Origin: Gallintestinimicrobium propionicum
Lineage (GTDB): Bacteria > Bacillota > Clostridia > Lachnospirales > Lachnospiraceae
Length of the DNA: 64,000 nucleotides
NCBI RefSeq assembly: GCF_025567525.1
Contig: NZ_JAOQJY010000022.1
Coordinates: 1-64,000 of the forward strand
Direction of reading: 5' to 3'
A program made the translations under genes and the position numbers. Below the pieces are notes generated by a model. That model was not told the DNA's origin. It made no database searches and was given only the letters and a program-made list of their open reading frames with translations. Positions 33,883-42,577 of this stretch are shown piece by piece (position 1 is the stretch's first letter; each line of letters opens with the position of its first letter).

Positions 33883-34635
33883 ATGGAAAATCAAAACCAG
33901 AGAAGCAACGAGGAAACCGAAATCGATCTGGTAGAACTTTTTTTGGTACTCTGGAGAAAGCTTCCGCTGATGATTGCAGTGGGACTGTTTACAGCACTTT
34001 TGGCCTTTGGGGGAAGCAAATTCCTGATGACGCCCACGTATCAGTCTGTAACAAAAATCTATATCCTGAACAAACAGGACAGTAGCAACGCAAATGTAAC
34101 CTACAGCGACCTGCAGGCAGGCACGCAGCTGGTTAAGGACTATTCGGAACTGATCAAAAGCCGTTTCGTACTGGAAGCGGTAATCGAGCAGTTGAATCTG
34201 CCGTTAAGTTATGAGCAGTTAAGCGATAAGGTTACAGTGAGCACACCTGCGGACACCCGAGTGATCTCTATTGCGGTGACGGACAGCAATCCGGTTACGG
34301 CGATGAAAATTGCTAATGCAATCCGTGAAACAGCCTCGACCCATATCCGCAACGTTATGGATATCGAAACAGTGAATATCGTAGAAACTGCAAACGTACC
34401 GACCCATAAGGCGAGCCCCTCCGCCAGAAAGAACACGGCGCTGGGCGGAATGCTTGGTATCCTGATTGTAGCAGCCATCGTCATCCTTTCCCACCTGATG
34501 AACGATACGATTCAGACGGAAGAGGATGTGGAAAAATATCTTGGAATTTCCACCCTTGCGATGATTCCGCTGAATGAAGCTGAAAGCAAGAAGAAAAAGA
34601 AAAAATATAAAAAACAGGCGACAAGCGGAAAGTGA
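33883..34635 (+). CDS. cpsC: Wzz/CpsC-like polysaccharide co-polymerase
   Basis: The 250-residue protein has two membrane helices, about residues 28-46 and 188-206, around an extracytoplasmic coiled domain, plus a cytoplasmic Lys-rich tail. The start ETEIDLVELFLVLWRKLPLM and the loop VPTHKASPSARKN before TM2 are classic Wzz/CpsC features. It activates the CpsD kinase and sets polymer length. I start at 33883 because AGGGGAACGAG precedes that ATG; the longer frame overlaps the phosphatase gene. The tail ends in a run of lysines encoded by an A-rich stretch. Confidence 0.93.
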   Translation: MENQNQRSNEETEIDLVELFLVLWRKLPLMIAVGLFTALLAFGGSKFLMTPTYQSVTKIYILNKQDSSNANVTYSDLQAGTQLVKDYSELIKSRFVLEAVIEQLNLPLSYEQLSDKVTVSTPADTRVISIAVTDSNPVTAMKIANAIRETASTHIRNVMDIETVNIVETANVPTHKASPSARKNTALGGMLGILIVAAIVILSHLMNDTIQTEEDVEKYLGISTLAMIPLNEAESKKKKKKYKKQATSGK

Positions 34636-34649
34636 GGTGACAGGGAAAT

Positions 34650-35468
34650 ATGCAGAACGTAATAATTCGCTCCATCGAGCGTCTGGATTTCAGAACAAAA
34701 GAAGCCTATAAAACATTGCGTACCAATCTGAGCTTTGCGGGAAAAAATGTCAAAGTGATTTCCCTGACCAGCTGTACGCCAAACGAAGGAAAGACAAGTG
34801 TTTCCTTCCAGTTATGCCTGTCCCTTGCAGAAAGCGGCAAGAAGACGATTCTGGTTGACGCAGATCTGCGAAAATCTGTACTGCGGGGCCGTTATAAAGC
34901 AAACCGTGAAAAATACGGACTGTCCCATTACCTGAGCGGACAGATGGAACTGGACGATGTATGCTGCAGAACCAACGTCAACAATTTCGATATTATTTTT
35001 GCAGGACCTGTACCGCCCAACCCCAGTGAGCTTCTGGGAGGCGATGCGTTCAAAAATATGCTGGAAGTGCTGCGGATGCAATACGATTATGTCATCGTAG
35101 ATACCCCGCCCCTTGGCAGCGTCATCGACGGCGCGGTTGCAGGTGCGATCTGCGATGGAACGGTACTCGTTGTCGAAAGCGGAGCCATCAGCTACAAATT
35201 TGCTCAGAATGTAAAAGAACAGCTGGACAAGGTAGGCTGCCGGATTCTTGGATGTGTCCTGAACAAGGTCAACACCAATAAGAATCCTTATTATGGAAAA
35301 TATTATGGCCATTACTATGGCAACTATTACGGCCACGGACAGGATGGTGCAGACGAAGCACAGGGTGAACTGCCGCTGGATGCGGGCTCCAAAACCGACG
35401 CGACAGCTGCTGAGACAGAAACTGCTGTACCGGAACAGAACACGGGAGAAAAGGAGGATGCAAAATGA
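34650..35468 (+). CDS. cpsD: CpsD/CapB-like bacterial tyrosine kinase
   Basis: The 272-residue BY-kinase has Walker A in SCTPNEGKTSVS (near residue 43), Walker A' in ILVDADLRKS, Walker B in YVIVDTPPLG, and a C-terminal tyrosine cluster YYGKYYGHYYGNYYGHG (about residues 211-227), the autophosphorylation site. A Glu/Ala-rich tail follows, longer than usual. It works with the Wzz-like activator and CpsB phosphatase to control capsule polymerisation. The next gene starts inside its stop (ATGA). Confidence 0.95.
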   Translation: MQNVIIRSIERLDFRTKEAYKTLRTNLSFAGKNVKVISLTSCTPNEGKTSVSFQLCLSLAESGKKTILVDADLRKSVLRGRYKANREKYGLSHYLSGQMELDDVCCRTNVNNFDIIFAGPVPPNPSELLGGDAFKNMLEVLRMQYDYVIVDTPPLGSVIDGAVAGAICDGTVLVVESGAISYKFAQNVKEQLDKVGCRILGCVLNKVNTNKNPYYGKYYGHYYGNYYGHGQDGADEAQGELPLDAGSKTDATAAETETAVPEQNTGEKEDAK

Positions 35469-35791
35469 GTACAAAAGGTCTGACCATCGGATTTTTTATT
35501 GCAGATGCAGCTTTAATTGCGCTTTGCACATTCTTCTACTTACAAATGGACCGGACAGCGCCGGTGATCACACTGCCGGATACCAAGCAGACCTATACAA
35601 TCGGCACAGATACCGATCAGCTGCTGGAAGGCGTAACCGCTTACGATTCCCATGACGGGGATGTGACAGCCTCCTTACTGATTGAAAAGGTGACAGAAAC
35701 CGGAAATGGCGAAGTGATCGTAACCTATGCAGCTATGGATTCGTCCAAAAACGTGGCAGAACTGTCACGGATTTTGAAGACGGAGAAATAA
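35465..35791 (+). CDS. Small membrane-anchored Ig-like domain protein
   Basis: The 108-residue protein has one N-terminal helix (about 6-26) and an extracellular Ig-like (DUF5011/Cry22-type) domain: DRTAPVITLPDTKQTYTIGT, then VTAYDSHDGDVTAS and VTYAAMDSSKNVAELSRIL. Such domains recur in capsule loci next to CpsD homologues, but their job is unknown; glycan attachment or protection is possible. The ATG overlaps the CpsD stop as ATGA, so translation is coupled. Confidence 0.8.
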   Translation: MSTKGLTIGFFIADAALIALCTFFYLQMDRTAPVITLPDTKQTYTIGTDTDQLLEGVTAYDSHDGDVTASLLIEKVTETGNGEVIVTYAAMDSSKNVAELSRILKTEK

Positions 35792-35988
35792 ACGGGGTTA
35801 AGCTGCAGGACGGATCTGGTACCTGTACCGGACAGAAGCGGGACTGTCGGTGGTGACTACAGTTGTTTATATCTACATCTTGGCATGGCAAGCAACGGCG
35901 CGGGCGCTTCCGGATAAGACCGGAAGCCGCCCGACATCGAAAAATAGTTTGATGAATTAAGATAAGAACATGCACCGGGGGGAACGGT
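35792..35988. other. Non-coding spacer with a strong hairpin
   Basis: The spacer holds GGGCGCTTCCGG-ATAAGA-CCGGAAGCCGCCC (about 35910-35935), a good hairpin without a clear T run. No gene is seen. The boundary at about 35989 is the start of a ugd fragment. Confidence 0.5.
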
Positions 35989-36073
35989 ATCGAAAAAACT
36001 TACAGAGAAAAGACTGAACTTGACCGCAACATAGAATGCAAAGGCGCATACTCTGTTGCGGGATTTGTTTTTG
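35989..36073 (+). pseudogene. Short relic of a third ugd (UDP-glucose dehydrogenase) copy
   Basis: About 85 bases (ATCGAAAAAACTTACAGAGA... to ...GCGGGATTTGTTTTT) align by eye with the intact ugd around 38402-38490 (IEKYLAEKELNLTATLDAKA region). Frame and several codons are ruined. It ends just before the epimerase gene. Confidence 0.75.
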
Positions 36074-36101
36074 TGGAAAGAATTGGATGGAGGAGATAGA
36101 A

Positions 36102-37166
36102 ATGAGTACAATAGATTTGAAAAATAAGACGATTTTAGTCACTGGTGCAGCTGGCTTCATTGGCTCAAATCTGGTGAAAAGAATCTATGAGGAAGTTCCT
36201 TCGGCTACAGTGATCGGTATTGATAACATGAATACTTACTACGATGTGGCATTGAAGGAGTTCCGTCTCAATGAGCTGGATAAGTATTCTACATTCACTT
36301 TTGTGAATGGTAACATTGCTGATAAGGCTTTAATTACAGATCTGTTTGAAAAGTATAAACCGGCTGTAGTGGTGAACCTTGCGGCACAGGCTGGTGTACG
36401 CTACTCCATCACCAATCCGGATGCTTATGTGGAATCTAATCTGGTGGGTTTCTTTAATATCCTCGAAGCCTGCCGGCATTCTTATGACAACGGACAGACA
36501 GGAGTGGAGCATCTGGTGTATGCTTCTTCTTCCAGTGTTTATGGTTCAAACAAAAAGGTTCCGTACAGTACAGATGATAAGGTGGATAACCCCGTATCTT
36601 TGTATGCAGCCACCAAGAAATCTAATGAGCTGATGGCCCATGCTTACTCTAAGCTGTACAACATCCCGTCCACCGGACTGAGATTCTTTACGGTCTATGG
36701 ACCTGCTGGACGACCGGATATGGCGTACTTCGGATTCACCAATAAGCTGGTCAAGGGCGAAACAATCAAAATCTTCAACTATGGCAATTGCAAGCGTGAC
36801 TTTACTTATGTGGATGACATCGTTGAGGGTGTTGTCCGTGTAATGAAGAAAGCACCGGACAAAAAGAATGGTGAAGATGGTTTGCCGATTCCGCCATATG
36901 CAGTTTATAACATCGGCAATCAAAACCCGGAGAATCTGCTGGACTTCGTGCAGATCCTTTCTGAAGAGTTAGTAAGAGCAAAAGTGCTGCCAGAAGACTA
37001 CGACTTCGAGGCGCACAAGGAACTTGTTCCGATGCAGCCGGGCGATGTACTTGTGACCTACGCAGATACTAGTGCGTTGGAGCGGGACTTCGACTACAAA
37101 CCAAGCACAAGTCTGCGGACTGGTCTGCGGAATTTCGCTGAGTGGTACGCTGAGTTTTATAAATAA
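36102..37166 (+). CDS. NAD-dependent epimerase, probable UDP-glucuronate 4-epimerase
   Basis: The 354-residue extended-SDR enzyme has the NAD motif TGAAGFIGSNL at residues ~14-24, NLAAQAGVRYSI, the catalytic Ser/Tyr region ASSSSVYGSNK and YAATKK (Tyr-x3-Lys), and TYVDDIVEG. The segment VIGIDNMNTYYDVALK is typical of UDP-glucuronate 4-epimerases, which make UDP-galacturonate. The adjacent ugd would supply UDP-glucuronate. I start at 36102 behind GGAGATAG; the frame extends upstream into the ugd relic. Its codon use and GC are higher than those of the glycosyltransferase genes that follow. Confidence 0.9.
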   Translation: MSTIDLKNKTILVTGAAGFIGSNLVKRIYEEVPSATVIGIDNMNTYYDVALKEFRLNELDKYSTFTFVNGNIADKALITDLFEKYKPAVVVNLAAQAGVRYSITNPDAYVESNLVGFFNILEACRHSYDNGQTGVEHLVYASSSSVYGSNKKVPYSTDDKVDNPVSLYAATKKSNELMAHAYSKLYNIPSTGLRFFTVYGPAGRPDMAYFGFTNKLVKGETIKIFNYGNCKRDFTYVDDIVEGVVRVMKKAPDKKNGEDGLPIPPYAVYNIGNQNPENLLDFVQILSEELVRAKVLPEDYDFEAHKELVPMQPGDVLVTYADTSALERDFDYKPSTSLRTGLRNFAEWYAEFYK

Positions 37167-37185
37167 GAATTAGAGGGATAGAGAA

Positions 37186-37527
37186 ATGAGAGAATTTAAA
37201 AATTTAAAGATTGCTGTTGCTGGAACGGGATATGTTGGCCTTTCCATTGCTACGCTTCTTAGCCAGCACCATAAGGTGACTGCGGTAGATATTATTCCTG
37301 AAAAAATGGAGTTAATTAACAATAAGAAATCTCCGATTCAAGACGAGTACATTGAGAAGTATCTGGCAGAAAAAGAGTTGGATCTAACAGCAACTCTGGA
37401 TGCAAAGGAAGCATACAGCGATGCTGATTTTGTAGTAATCGCGGCTCCTACAAATGTCTACTCAACAAACCGTATTGACGTAGTATCGCCAAAAAGAACC
37501 TGTTTTGCACACTATATAGGGCACTGA
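37186..37527 (+). pseudogene. Truncated second copy of ugd
   Basis: The first 90 residues (KIAVAGTGYVGLSIATLLSQ... through DADFVVIAAPTN) match the intact Ugd further down almost residue for residue. After about 37454 the frame runs into unrelated sequence (VYSTNRIDVV...) and stops. The NAD fold is incomplete and the catalytic Cys is missing, so it is non-functional. The break coincides with an inverted-repeat element. Confidence 0.9.
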
Positions 37528-37762
37528 AATTGGTTGTATTTTACAGCTATATGAACTGCAAATGCCAAAAATCTATACAGAACGCTGAACTTTTGACCAC
37601 TGTGACACAAAATTGGCACAACTTTTTCAGAAGTTATGAGGAAATGGCGGAAAACAGGAGAAAACAACAAAAATATATGAGTTTATCATTAACGTCTGAA
37701 ACTGCTGCTGAGTACACTATCTGACCCACTAATGACACCTACATCATAACGGTTTGTTGAGT
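37460..37762. mobile_element. Inverted-repeat element inserted in the truncated ugd copy
   Basis: A perfect 14-base inverted repeat (ACTCAACAAACCGT at 37460-37473 and ACGGTTTGTTGAGT at 37749-37762) bounds 303 bp with no convincing gene. It looks like a MITE or the collapsed remnant of an insertion sequence. Confidence 0.6.
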
Positions 37763-37791
37763 CATGAAAAATAGAGAAAAACAGATGATTT

Positions 37792-38076
37792 CTACTTCAT
37801 AAAACAGCTGTTGAGTAGAGCACGGATGGTGATGATAATTACATGTTTTGAGTGGTTAAAGTGAATGATTTGTTCATAACGAACAATGAATGGTGAGAAT
37901 TGGACTGGATGATATATACAGTTTTAACAAAACTCATGCGCCGACAAGGTTCGATTCAACAATCCAACACTTAGAAAAAACGTCATTGCAGGGTATACGG
38001 GGTCGATTATATAAAGCAACACTTCGGCTATAGAGAAATAGAGACGAGTGTACTCAACGGATGTTTTATGAAGTAG
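37792..38076. mobile_element. Second inverted-repeat element between the ugd copies
   Basis: CTACTTCATAAAACAGCTGT-TGAGTA at 37792 pairs with TACTCAACGGATGTTTTATGAAGTAG ending at 38076 (imperfect, ~29 bases). The end motif TACTCAAC is shared with the preceding element. About 285 bp, non-coding. Confidence 0.55.
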
Positions 38077-38243
38077 AAAACAAGGGAAATATGATTGCTG
38101 GGGTAGTTGGATACGACAGTATAAGAAAACACTTAGCCGAGTGTGGTTATCACACAGTGGAAATTAGAGAGAAATGCCATCCATATGGATGTGTACATAG
38201 AAAATTAGAGGATATGCCCGATGAGGGACGGAGGAGGAAATAA
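38061..38243 (+). CDS. Small ORF of unknown function before ugd
   Basis: A 60-residue frame (MFYEVENKGNMIAGVVGYDS, then IRKHLAECGYHTVEIREKCH and HRKLEDMPDEGRRRK). I recognise no family. The segment IAGVVGYDSIRKHL resembles a degenerate duplicate just upstream (37985-38040, IAGYTGSIIYK-like), so it is likely debris of the insertion. It overlaps an inverted-repeat end and has no clear ribosome binding site. Confidence 0.25.
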   Translation: MFYEVENKGNMIAGVVGYDSIRKHLAECGYHTVEIREKCHPYGCVHRKLEDMPDEGRRRK

Positions 38244-38244
38244 C

Positions 38245-39492
38245 ATGAAGAATTACAAAATCGCCGTTGCGGGCACTGGTTATGTGGGATTATCCATTGC
38301 CACCTTGCTTTCCCAGCACCACCAGGTAACCGCAGTTGATATTGTTCCGGAGAAAGTTGAGCTGATTAACAATCGAAAGTCTCCGATTCAGGATGATTAT
38401 ATTGAAAAATACCTTGCAGAGAAAGAATTGAACCTGACCGCAACGCTGGATGCAAAGGCTGCATACTCCGATGCGGACTTTGTTGTAATCGCTGCACCTA
38501 CCAACTACGATAGCCACACCCAGCATTTTGACACATCTGCGGTCGAAGCTGTGATTAAGCTGGTCATGGAATATAACCCGAACGCCATCATGGTTATTAA
38601 GTCCACGATCCCTGTGGGCTACACCGCTTCCGTGCGTGAGAAGTTCAACAGCAAGAACATCATCTTCAGCCCGGAATTTTTAAGAGAAAGCAAAGCACTG
38701 TACGATAATCTTTATCCTTCTCGTATCATCGTTGGCACTGATCTGAACGATGAGCGTCTGGTTGAGGCGGCACACGAGTTTGCTGGTCTGCTGCAGGAAG
38801 GTGCTATCAAGGAGAACATCGACACCCTGTTCATGGGCTTCACCGAGGCAGAGGCAGTCAAACTGTTTGCCAATACATATCTGGCTCTGCGTGTTGCTTA
38901 TTTCAATGAATTAGACACCTATGCAGAGAGCAAGGGCTTGAACACCCAGCAGATTATCGACGGTGTATGCCTTGACCCTCGTATTGGCAGCCACTACAAT
39001 AATCCGTCCTTCGGTTACGGCGGCTACTGTCTGCCCAAGGATACCAAGCAGCTGCTGGCTAACTATGCAGATGTGCCGGAGAATCTGATCGAAGCTATTG
39101 TCGAGAGCAACAGAACTCGTAAAGATTTCATCGCTGACCGAGTCCTAAAGCTGGCTGGTTATTATGGTTATGACGAGGATAACGAGTACGATAAGGAACA
39201 GGAAAAATCTGTGACCATCGGTGTGTACCGCTTGACCATGAAGAGCAACAGCGATAACTTCCGTCAGAGTTCTATCCAGGGTATTATGAAGCGCATCAAG
39301 GCAAAGGGTGCAACGGTTATCATCTACGAGCCGACCCTGAAAGATGGTGAGACTTTCTTTGGATCAGTAGTGGTTAATGATCTGGATAAGTTCAAGGAAA
39401 TGAGCCACGCCATCATAGCAAACCGCTATGACAAGTGTCTGGATGATGTGAAGGATAAGGTTTACACCAGAGATTTGTTTGGTAGAGATTAA
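38245..39492 (+). CDS. ugd: UDP-glucose 6-dehydrogenase
   Basis: This 415-residue enzyme oxidises UDP-glucose to UDP-glucuronate using NAD+. Landmarks: KIAVAGTGYVGLSIATLLSQ at the N-terminus, VVIAAPTNYD, IKSTIPVGY, FSPEFLRE, LFANTYLALRVAYFNELD, and the catalytic-cysteine loop NNPSFGYGGYCLPKD. The C-terminal UDP-binding domain is complete (IYEPTLKDG). The start at 38245 follows GGAGGAGG. It is the only intact one of three copies, and provides the uronic acid donor for the epimerase and glycosyltransferases. Confidence 0.96.
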   Translation: MKNYKIAVAGTGYVGLSIATLLSQHHQVTAVDIVPEKVELINNRKSPIQDDYIEKYLAEKELNLTATLDAKAAYSDADFVVIAAPTNYDSHTQHFDTSAVEAVIKLVMEYNPNAIMVIKSTIPVGYTASVREKFNSKNIIFSPEFLRESKALYDNLYPSRIIVGTDLNDERLVEAAHEFAGLLQEGAIKENIDTLFMGFTEAEAVKLFANTYLALRVAYFNELDTYAESKGLNTQQIIDGVCLDPRIGSHYNNPSFGYGGYCLPKDTKQLLANYADVPENLIEAIVESNRTRKDFIADRVLKLAGYYGYDEDNEYDKEQEKSVTIGVYRLTMKSNSDNFRQSSIQGIMKRIKAKGATVIIYEPTLKDGETFFGSVVVNDLDKFKEMSHAIIANRYDKCLDDVKDKVYTRDLFGRD

Positions 39493-39513
39493 TAAGTAGA
39501 GTGTGGAGAGAAC

Positions 39514-40284
39514 ATGCAAGATAAAATTTCAATTATAACTCCTTCATGGAATAGTGAAAAGTATATAAAAAAGACAATCGAATCTGTTCAAAATCAAACT
39601 TATTCGAACTGGGAAATGATTATTGTAGATGATTGTTCTACAGATAATACTGTTAAGATTGTACAGGAAATTTCAAAAAAAGATCCGCGTGTACGTATTT
39701 TGAAGCAGAATACAAATGGCGGCGCTGCAAAGGCAAGAAATCGGTCGCTTAATGAGGCTACGGGAAGATATGTTGCTTATTTGGATGCGGATGATATATG
39801 GAAACCGTCAAAACTTGAAAAACAAATTCAATTTATGAATGAGCATAAGTGTGGTTTTTCCTGCGCATCCTACGAGGTTATTGATGATGAGGGAAATACA
39901 CTAAACAAAGAAGTACACATGCTACCGTCAGTAGATTATGTGGGATTCTTGACGAATAACTTGTTACAGACAGTTGGTATTATGGTAGATACAAGTATTG
40001 TTGATAAAAAATATCTTGTTATGCCAGATATTCGTCGGAGACAGGATGCGGCAACATGGCTTCAGGTATTAAAAGCTGGATACAAGTGCTATGGGCTGGA
40101 TGAAGTCCTTGCAGAATATCGTAGAGCAGAAAACTCTTTGAGTAGTAATAAGATTAAAGCAGTAAAAGGCGTTTGGAGCTTGTATAGAGATATTGAAAAG
40201 CTGTCACTGCCATTTAGCTGTTACTGTTTTGTGAGATATGCTTTTCTTGCAGTGTGGAAGCGAATATACATTAAGGGGAACTAA
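39514..40284 (+). CDS. GT2-family glycosyltransferase
   Basis: This 256-residue GT-A enzyme has an N-terminal SIITPSWNSEKYIKKTIESV, DDCSTDNT, NGGAAKARNRSLNEA, and the metal-binding AYLDADDIWKP. It lacks a membrane helix except for a weak hydrophobic C-terminus. It likely adds a sugar to the undecaprenyl-linked repeat unit. Donor and linkage are unknown. It is AT-rich compared with the upstream ugd, marking the start of the variable serotype-type block. Confidence 0.92.
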   Translation: MQDKISIITPSWNSEKYIKKTIESVQNQTYSNWEMIIVDDCSTDNTVKIVQEISKKDPRVRILKQNTNGGAAKARNRSLNEATGRYVAYLDADDIWKPSKLEKQIQFMNEHKCGFSCASYEVIDDEGNTLNKEVHMLPSVDYVGFLTNNLLQTVGIMVDTSIVDKKYLVMPDIRRRQDAATWLQVLKAGYKCYGLDEVLAEYRRAENSLSSNKIKAVKGVWSLYRDIEKLSLPFSCYCFVRYAFLAVWKRIYIKGN

Positions 40285-40289
40285 TAAGA

Positions 40290-41588
40290 ATGAGAAAATT
40301 ACTGATTATCTTGACAAGAAAATATCCATATGCCTTCGGGGAGCCTTTTTTAGAGAGCGAGATTAATAAGCATACTCCGTATTATGATAAAATAATGGTT
40401 TTGGCTCAAGATGTCAGTAAGGGGGAGGCGATGACAAGAGCATTGCCAGAAAAAACAGAAGCTTATATTACTGCAACGGGAAGCAGAAAAAGCATGCGTC
40501 TGAAAGACTTGTTTGCTTCACCTTTACATTTATTAAAACCGGATACAAGTGAATCTGAAGAATATGCAACAAGAAAACTCGATTTAATACAGCGATGCTT
40601 TTTATGTAACTTTGAATCAAGGTGTGTTAGGCTGGAAAATGAAGCGATAGAAATCTTGAAGCAGCAAAATTTTTCTGACTATGATCAGATTGTTATATAT
40701 AGTTATTGGTTCTTTGCTAATGCTACGGTTGCTGTAAGGCTAAAAGAGTACATAAAAAAGGAAATGAATTATTCTGGGAAAATAACAGTGATTTCGCGAG
40801 CACATAGATATGACATATATGAAGATGCTAATAAAATAAATTATTTGCCTTTTAGAAAATACCTTTTAAATAAAGTAGATTATGTTTTTCCATGCTCAGA
40901 TAATGGGACAATGCATTTAAAAACAAGATATCAAGATATTGAATCTGTGATTGAAACTGCTTATCTTGGAACAAGGGATTATGGACTCTCACCAAAGCGC
41001 GGTAATGGGGAGTTTCACATAGTGTCATGTTCACGTGTGGTAAAAGTAAAGGGACTTGAACGATTAATAGATGACTTAGCGCTTGTGAAAAAAGGCGATA
41101 AAAGAATCCTTTGGACGCATATCGGTGGGGGAGTAGAAGGAAAGACAAAGTATTATGATTCAATTAGGGAATATGCAAAGGAAAAACTGAAGAACATTGA
41201 TTTCGAATTTCTGGGTGGAATGCAGAATCAACAGGTCTATGATTATTATAAATCAAATAAGGTTGATGTATTTGTTAATGTAAGCTATTCAGAAGGGCTT
41301 CCGGTTAGTCTAATGGAGGCTAGTAGTTTTGGTATTCCTGTAATAGCCACAGATGTAGGCGGATCTGCGGAAATAATTGATAAAGAACAGAAAAATGGAT
41401 TCTTATTAGACAAAGACTTCGAAAAAGGGGCACTACAGAAAAAAATAGAATTGCTTTTGAACGAATCGGAAGAGGCGTATCGCAAGCGTAGGATTGCTGC
41501 ACGCGAGCTCTGGGAGAAAAAATATAACGCTGAAAAAAACTATACAGATTTCGCAAAAAAGATTTATGAGATAAGCAATAATAGTTGA
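40290..41588 (+). CDS. GT4-family glycosyltransferase
   Basis: The 432-residue GT-B enzyme has the C-terminal GT4 landmarks HIVSCSRVVKVKGLERLIDD, WTHIGGG, the Glu motif VNVSYSEGLPVSLMEASSFG and PVIATDVGGSAEII. The N-terminal half recognises the acceptor lipid or glycan. Probably one of the repeat-unit assembly enzymes. It starts six bases after the previous stop. Confidence 0.9.
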   Translation: MRKLLIILTRKYPYAFGEPFLESEINKHTPYYDKIMVLAQDVSKGEAMTRALPEKTEAYITATGSRKSMRLKDLFASPLHLLKPDTSESEEYATRKLDLIQRCFLCNFESRCVRLENEAIEILKQQNFSDYDQIVIYSYWFFANATVAVRLKEYIKKEMNYSGKITVISRAHRYDIYEDANKINYLPFRKYLLNKVDYVFPCSDNGTMHLKTRYQDIESVIETAYLGTRDYGLSPKRGNGEFHIVSCSRVVKVKGLERLIDDLALVKKGDKRILWTHIGGGVEGKTKYYDSIREYAKEKLKNIDFEFLGGMQNQQVYDYYKSNKVDVFVNVSYSEGLPVSLMEASSFGIPVIATDVGGSAEIIDKEQKNGFLLDKDFEKGALQKKIELLLNESEEAYRKRRIAARELWEKKYNAEKNYTDFAKKIYEISNNS

Positions 41589-41595
41589 GGGAATT

Positions 41596-42546
41596 ATGGA
41601 AAAAAAACAGATTATTCCAATGTTAAAACGCTGGACGAAAATTATTTTAGGAACAAGTGCAGCAGCGGTTCAACAAGGCATTGGTCGTTGTTACAAAAAA
41701 AATGAAATTAAAGGATACTATAATGATTTGACTAATAAAGTGACACCAGCGACTTTACTTGATTCTAATGGTATCCCGTACAATTTGATGTCATCAGGAG
41801 AAAAAGTATACTCATTGGTTACAATTTCGCAATATGCTTTGGGGTGCTACGACTTATTCCTTCTTAATAATGACTACGATAAATTACAGATATTTCTTAA
41901 ATTAGCGGAGTATCTTTATGATAGGCAAGAAGTTAGTGGGAAATGGGATGCAAGATCATCAATGGGTAGTTATAGGGATAACAGTTCCTGTATGGCACAG
42001 GGACAAGGTGCTTCTATAATGCTCCGTGCATATTTGAAGACTGGTAATCAAAGATTTTTGAATAGCGCAAAAAAGGCTATTGATTTTATGGTTACGCCTG
42101 TAATAAATGGAGGAACGATGATTGAGAAAGGTGAGGATATTTCCTTTGAAAAATATCCTCCAGAAAACGGAAAAGTTAGCTCGGTGTTAAATGGTTGGGC
42201 TTTTGCATTGTTTGGCTTATATGATTATTATATTGCGACAGGAAATGTAAAGATTAAAGGGATTTTCGATAAATCCTGCAAAACAATGGCAACAAAAATA
42301 GATAAATATGATTGCGGTTATTGGTCAATGTATGATTTGGTTGGAACGATTGCGAGTCCAGCTTACCATGATTTGGACATTGCGCTATTAAATGTTCTTT
42401 CTGATTTGTCCGGTCAAGAAAATATGAAATATTATGCCAATCGTTTTGAGTCGTATACAAAAAATCCCATTTATAAGGGAATGGCTATAACTAAAAAAGC
42501 TCTTCAAAAATTTACCACAAAATCAGATACATTTATTGTTCAATGA
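41596..42546 (+). CDS. D-glucuronyl C5-epimerase-like protein
   Basis: The 316-residue protein resembles the C-terminal catalytic domain of glucuronyl C5-epimerases (alpha/alpha-toroid): SSGEKVYSLVTISQYALGCY, SMGSYRDNSSCMAQGQGASI, KYPPENGKVSSVLNGWAFAL, FGLYDYYIATG and YWSMYDLVGTIASPAYHDLD. These enzymes convert D-glucuronate to L-iduronate within a polymer, as in heparan biosynthesis; bacterial homologues act on capsule-type glycans. There is no signal peptide of usual form but a hydrophobic patch near residues 15-28, so topology is uncertain. Presence of ugd in the locus fits a uronate-containing polymer. Confidence 0.75.
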   Translation: MEKKQIIPMLKRWTKIILGTSAAAVQQGIGRCYKKNEIKGYYNDLTNKVTPATLLDSNGIPYNLMSSGEKVYSLVTISQYALGCYDLFLLNNDYDKLQIFLKLAEYLYDRQEVSGKWDARSSMGSYRDNSSCMAQGQGASIMLRAYLKTGNQRFLNSAKKAIDFMVTPVINGGTMIEKGEDISFEKYPPENGKVSSVLNGWAFALFGLYDYYIATGNVKIKGIFDKSCKTMATKIDKYDCGYWSMYDLVGTIASPAYHDLDIALLNVLSDLSGQENMKYYANRFESYTKNPIYKGMAITKKALQKFTTKSDTFIVQ

Positions 42547-42577
42547 GAATTTGCTTGGAACCGAGAGGAATGAAAAC

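Noticed and set aside
37530..37724. 64-codon frame inside the first inverted-repeat element
   Set aside because: No start signal or family pattern; treated as non-coding element content.
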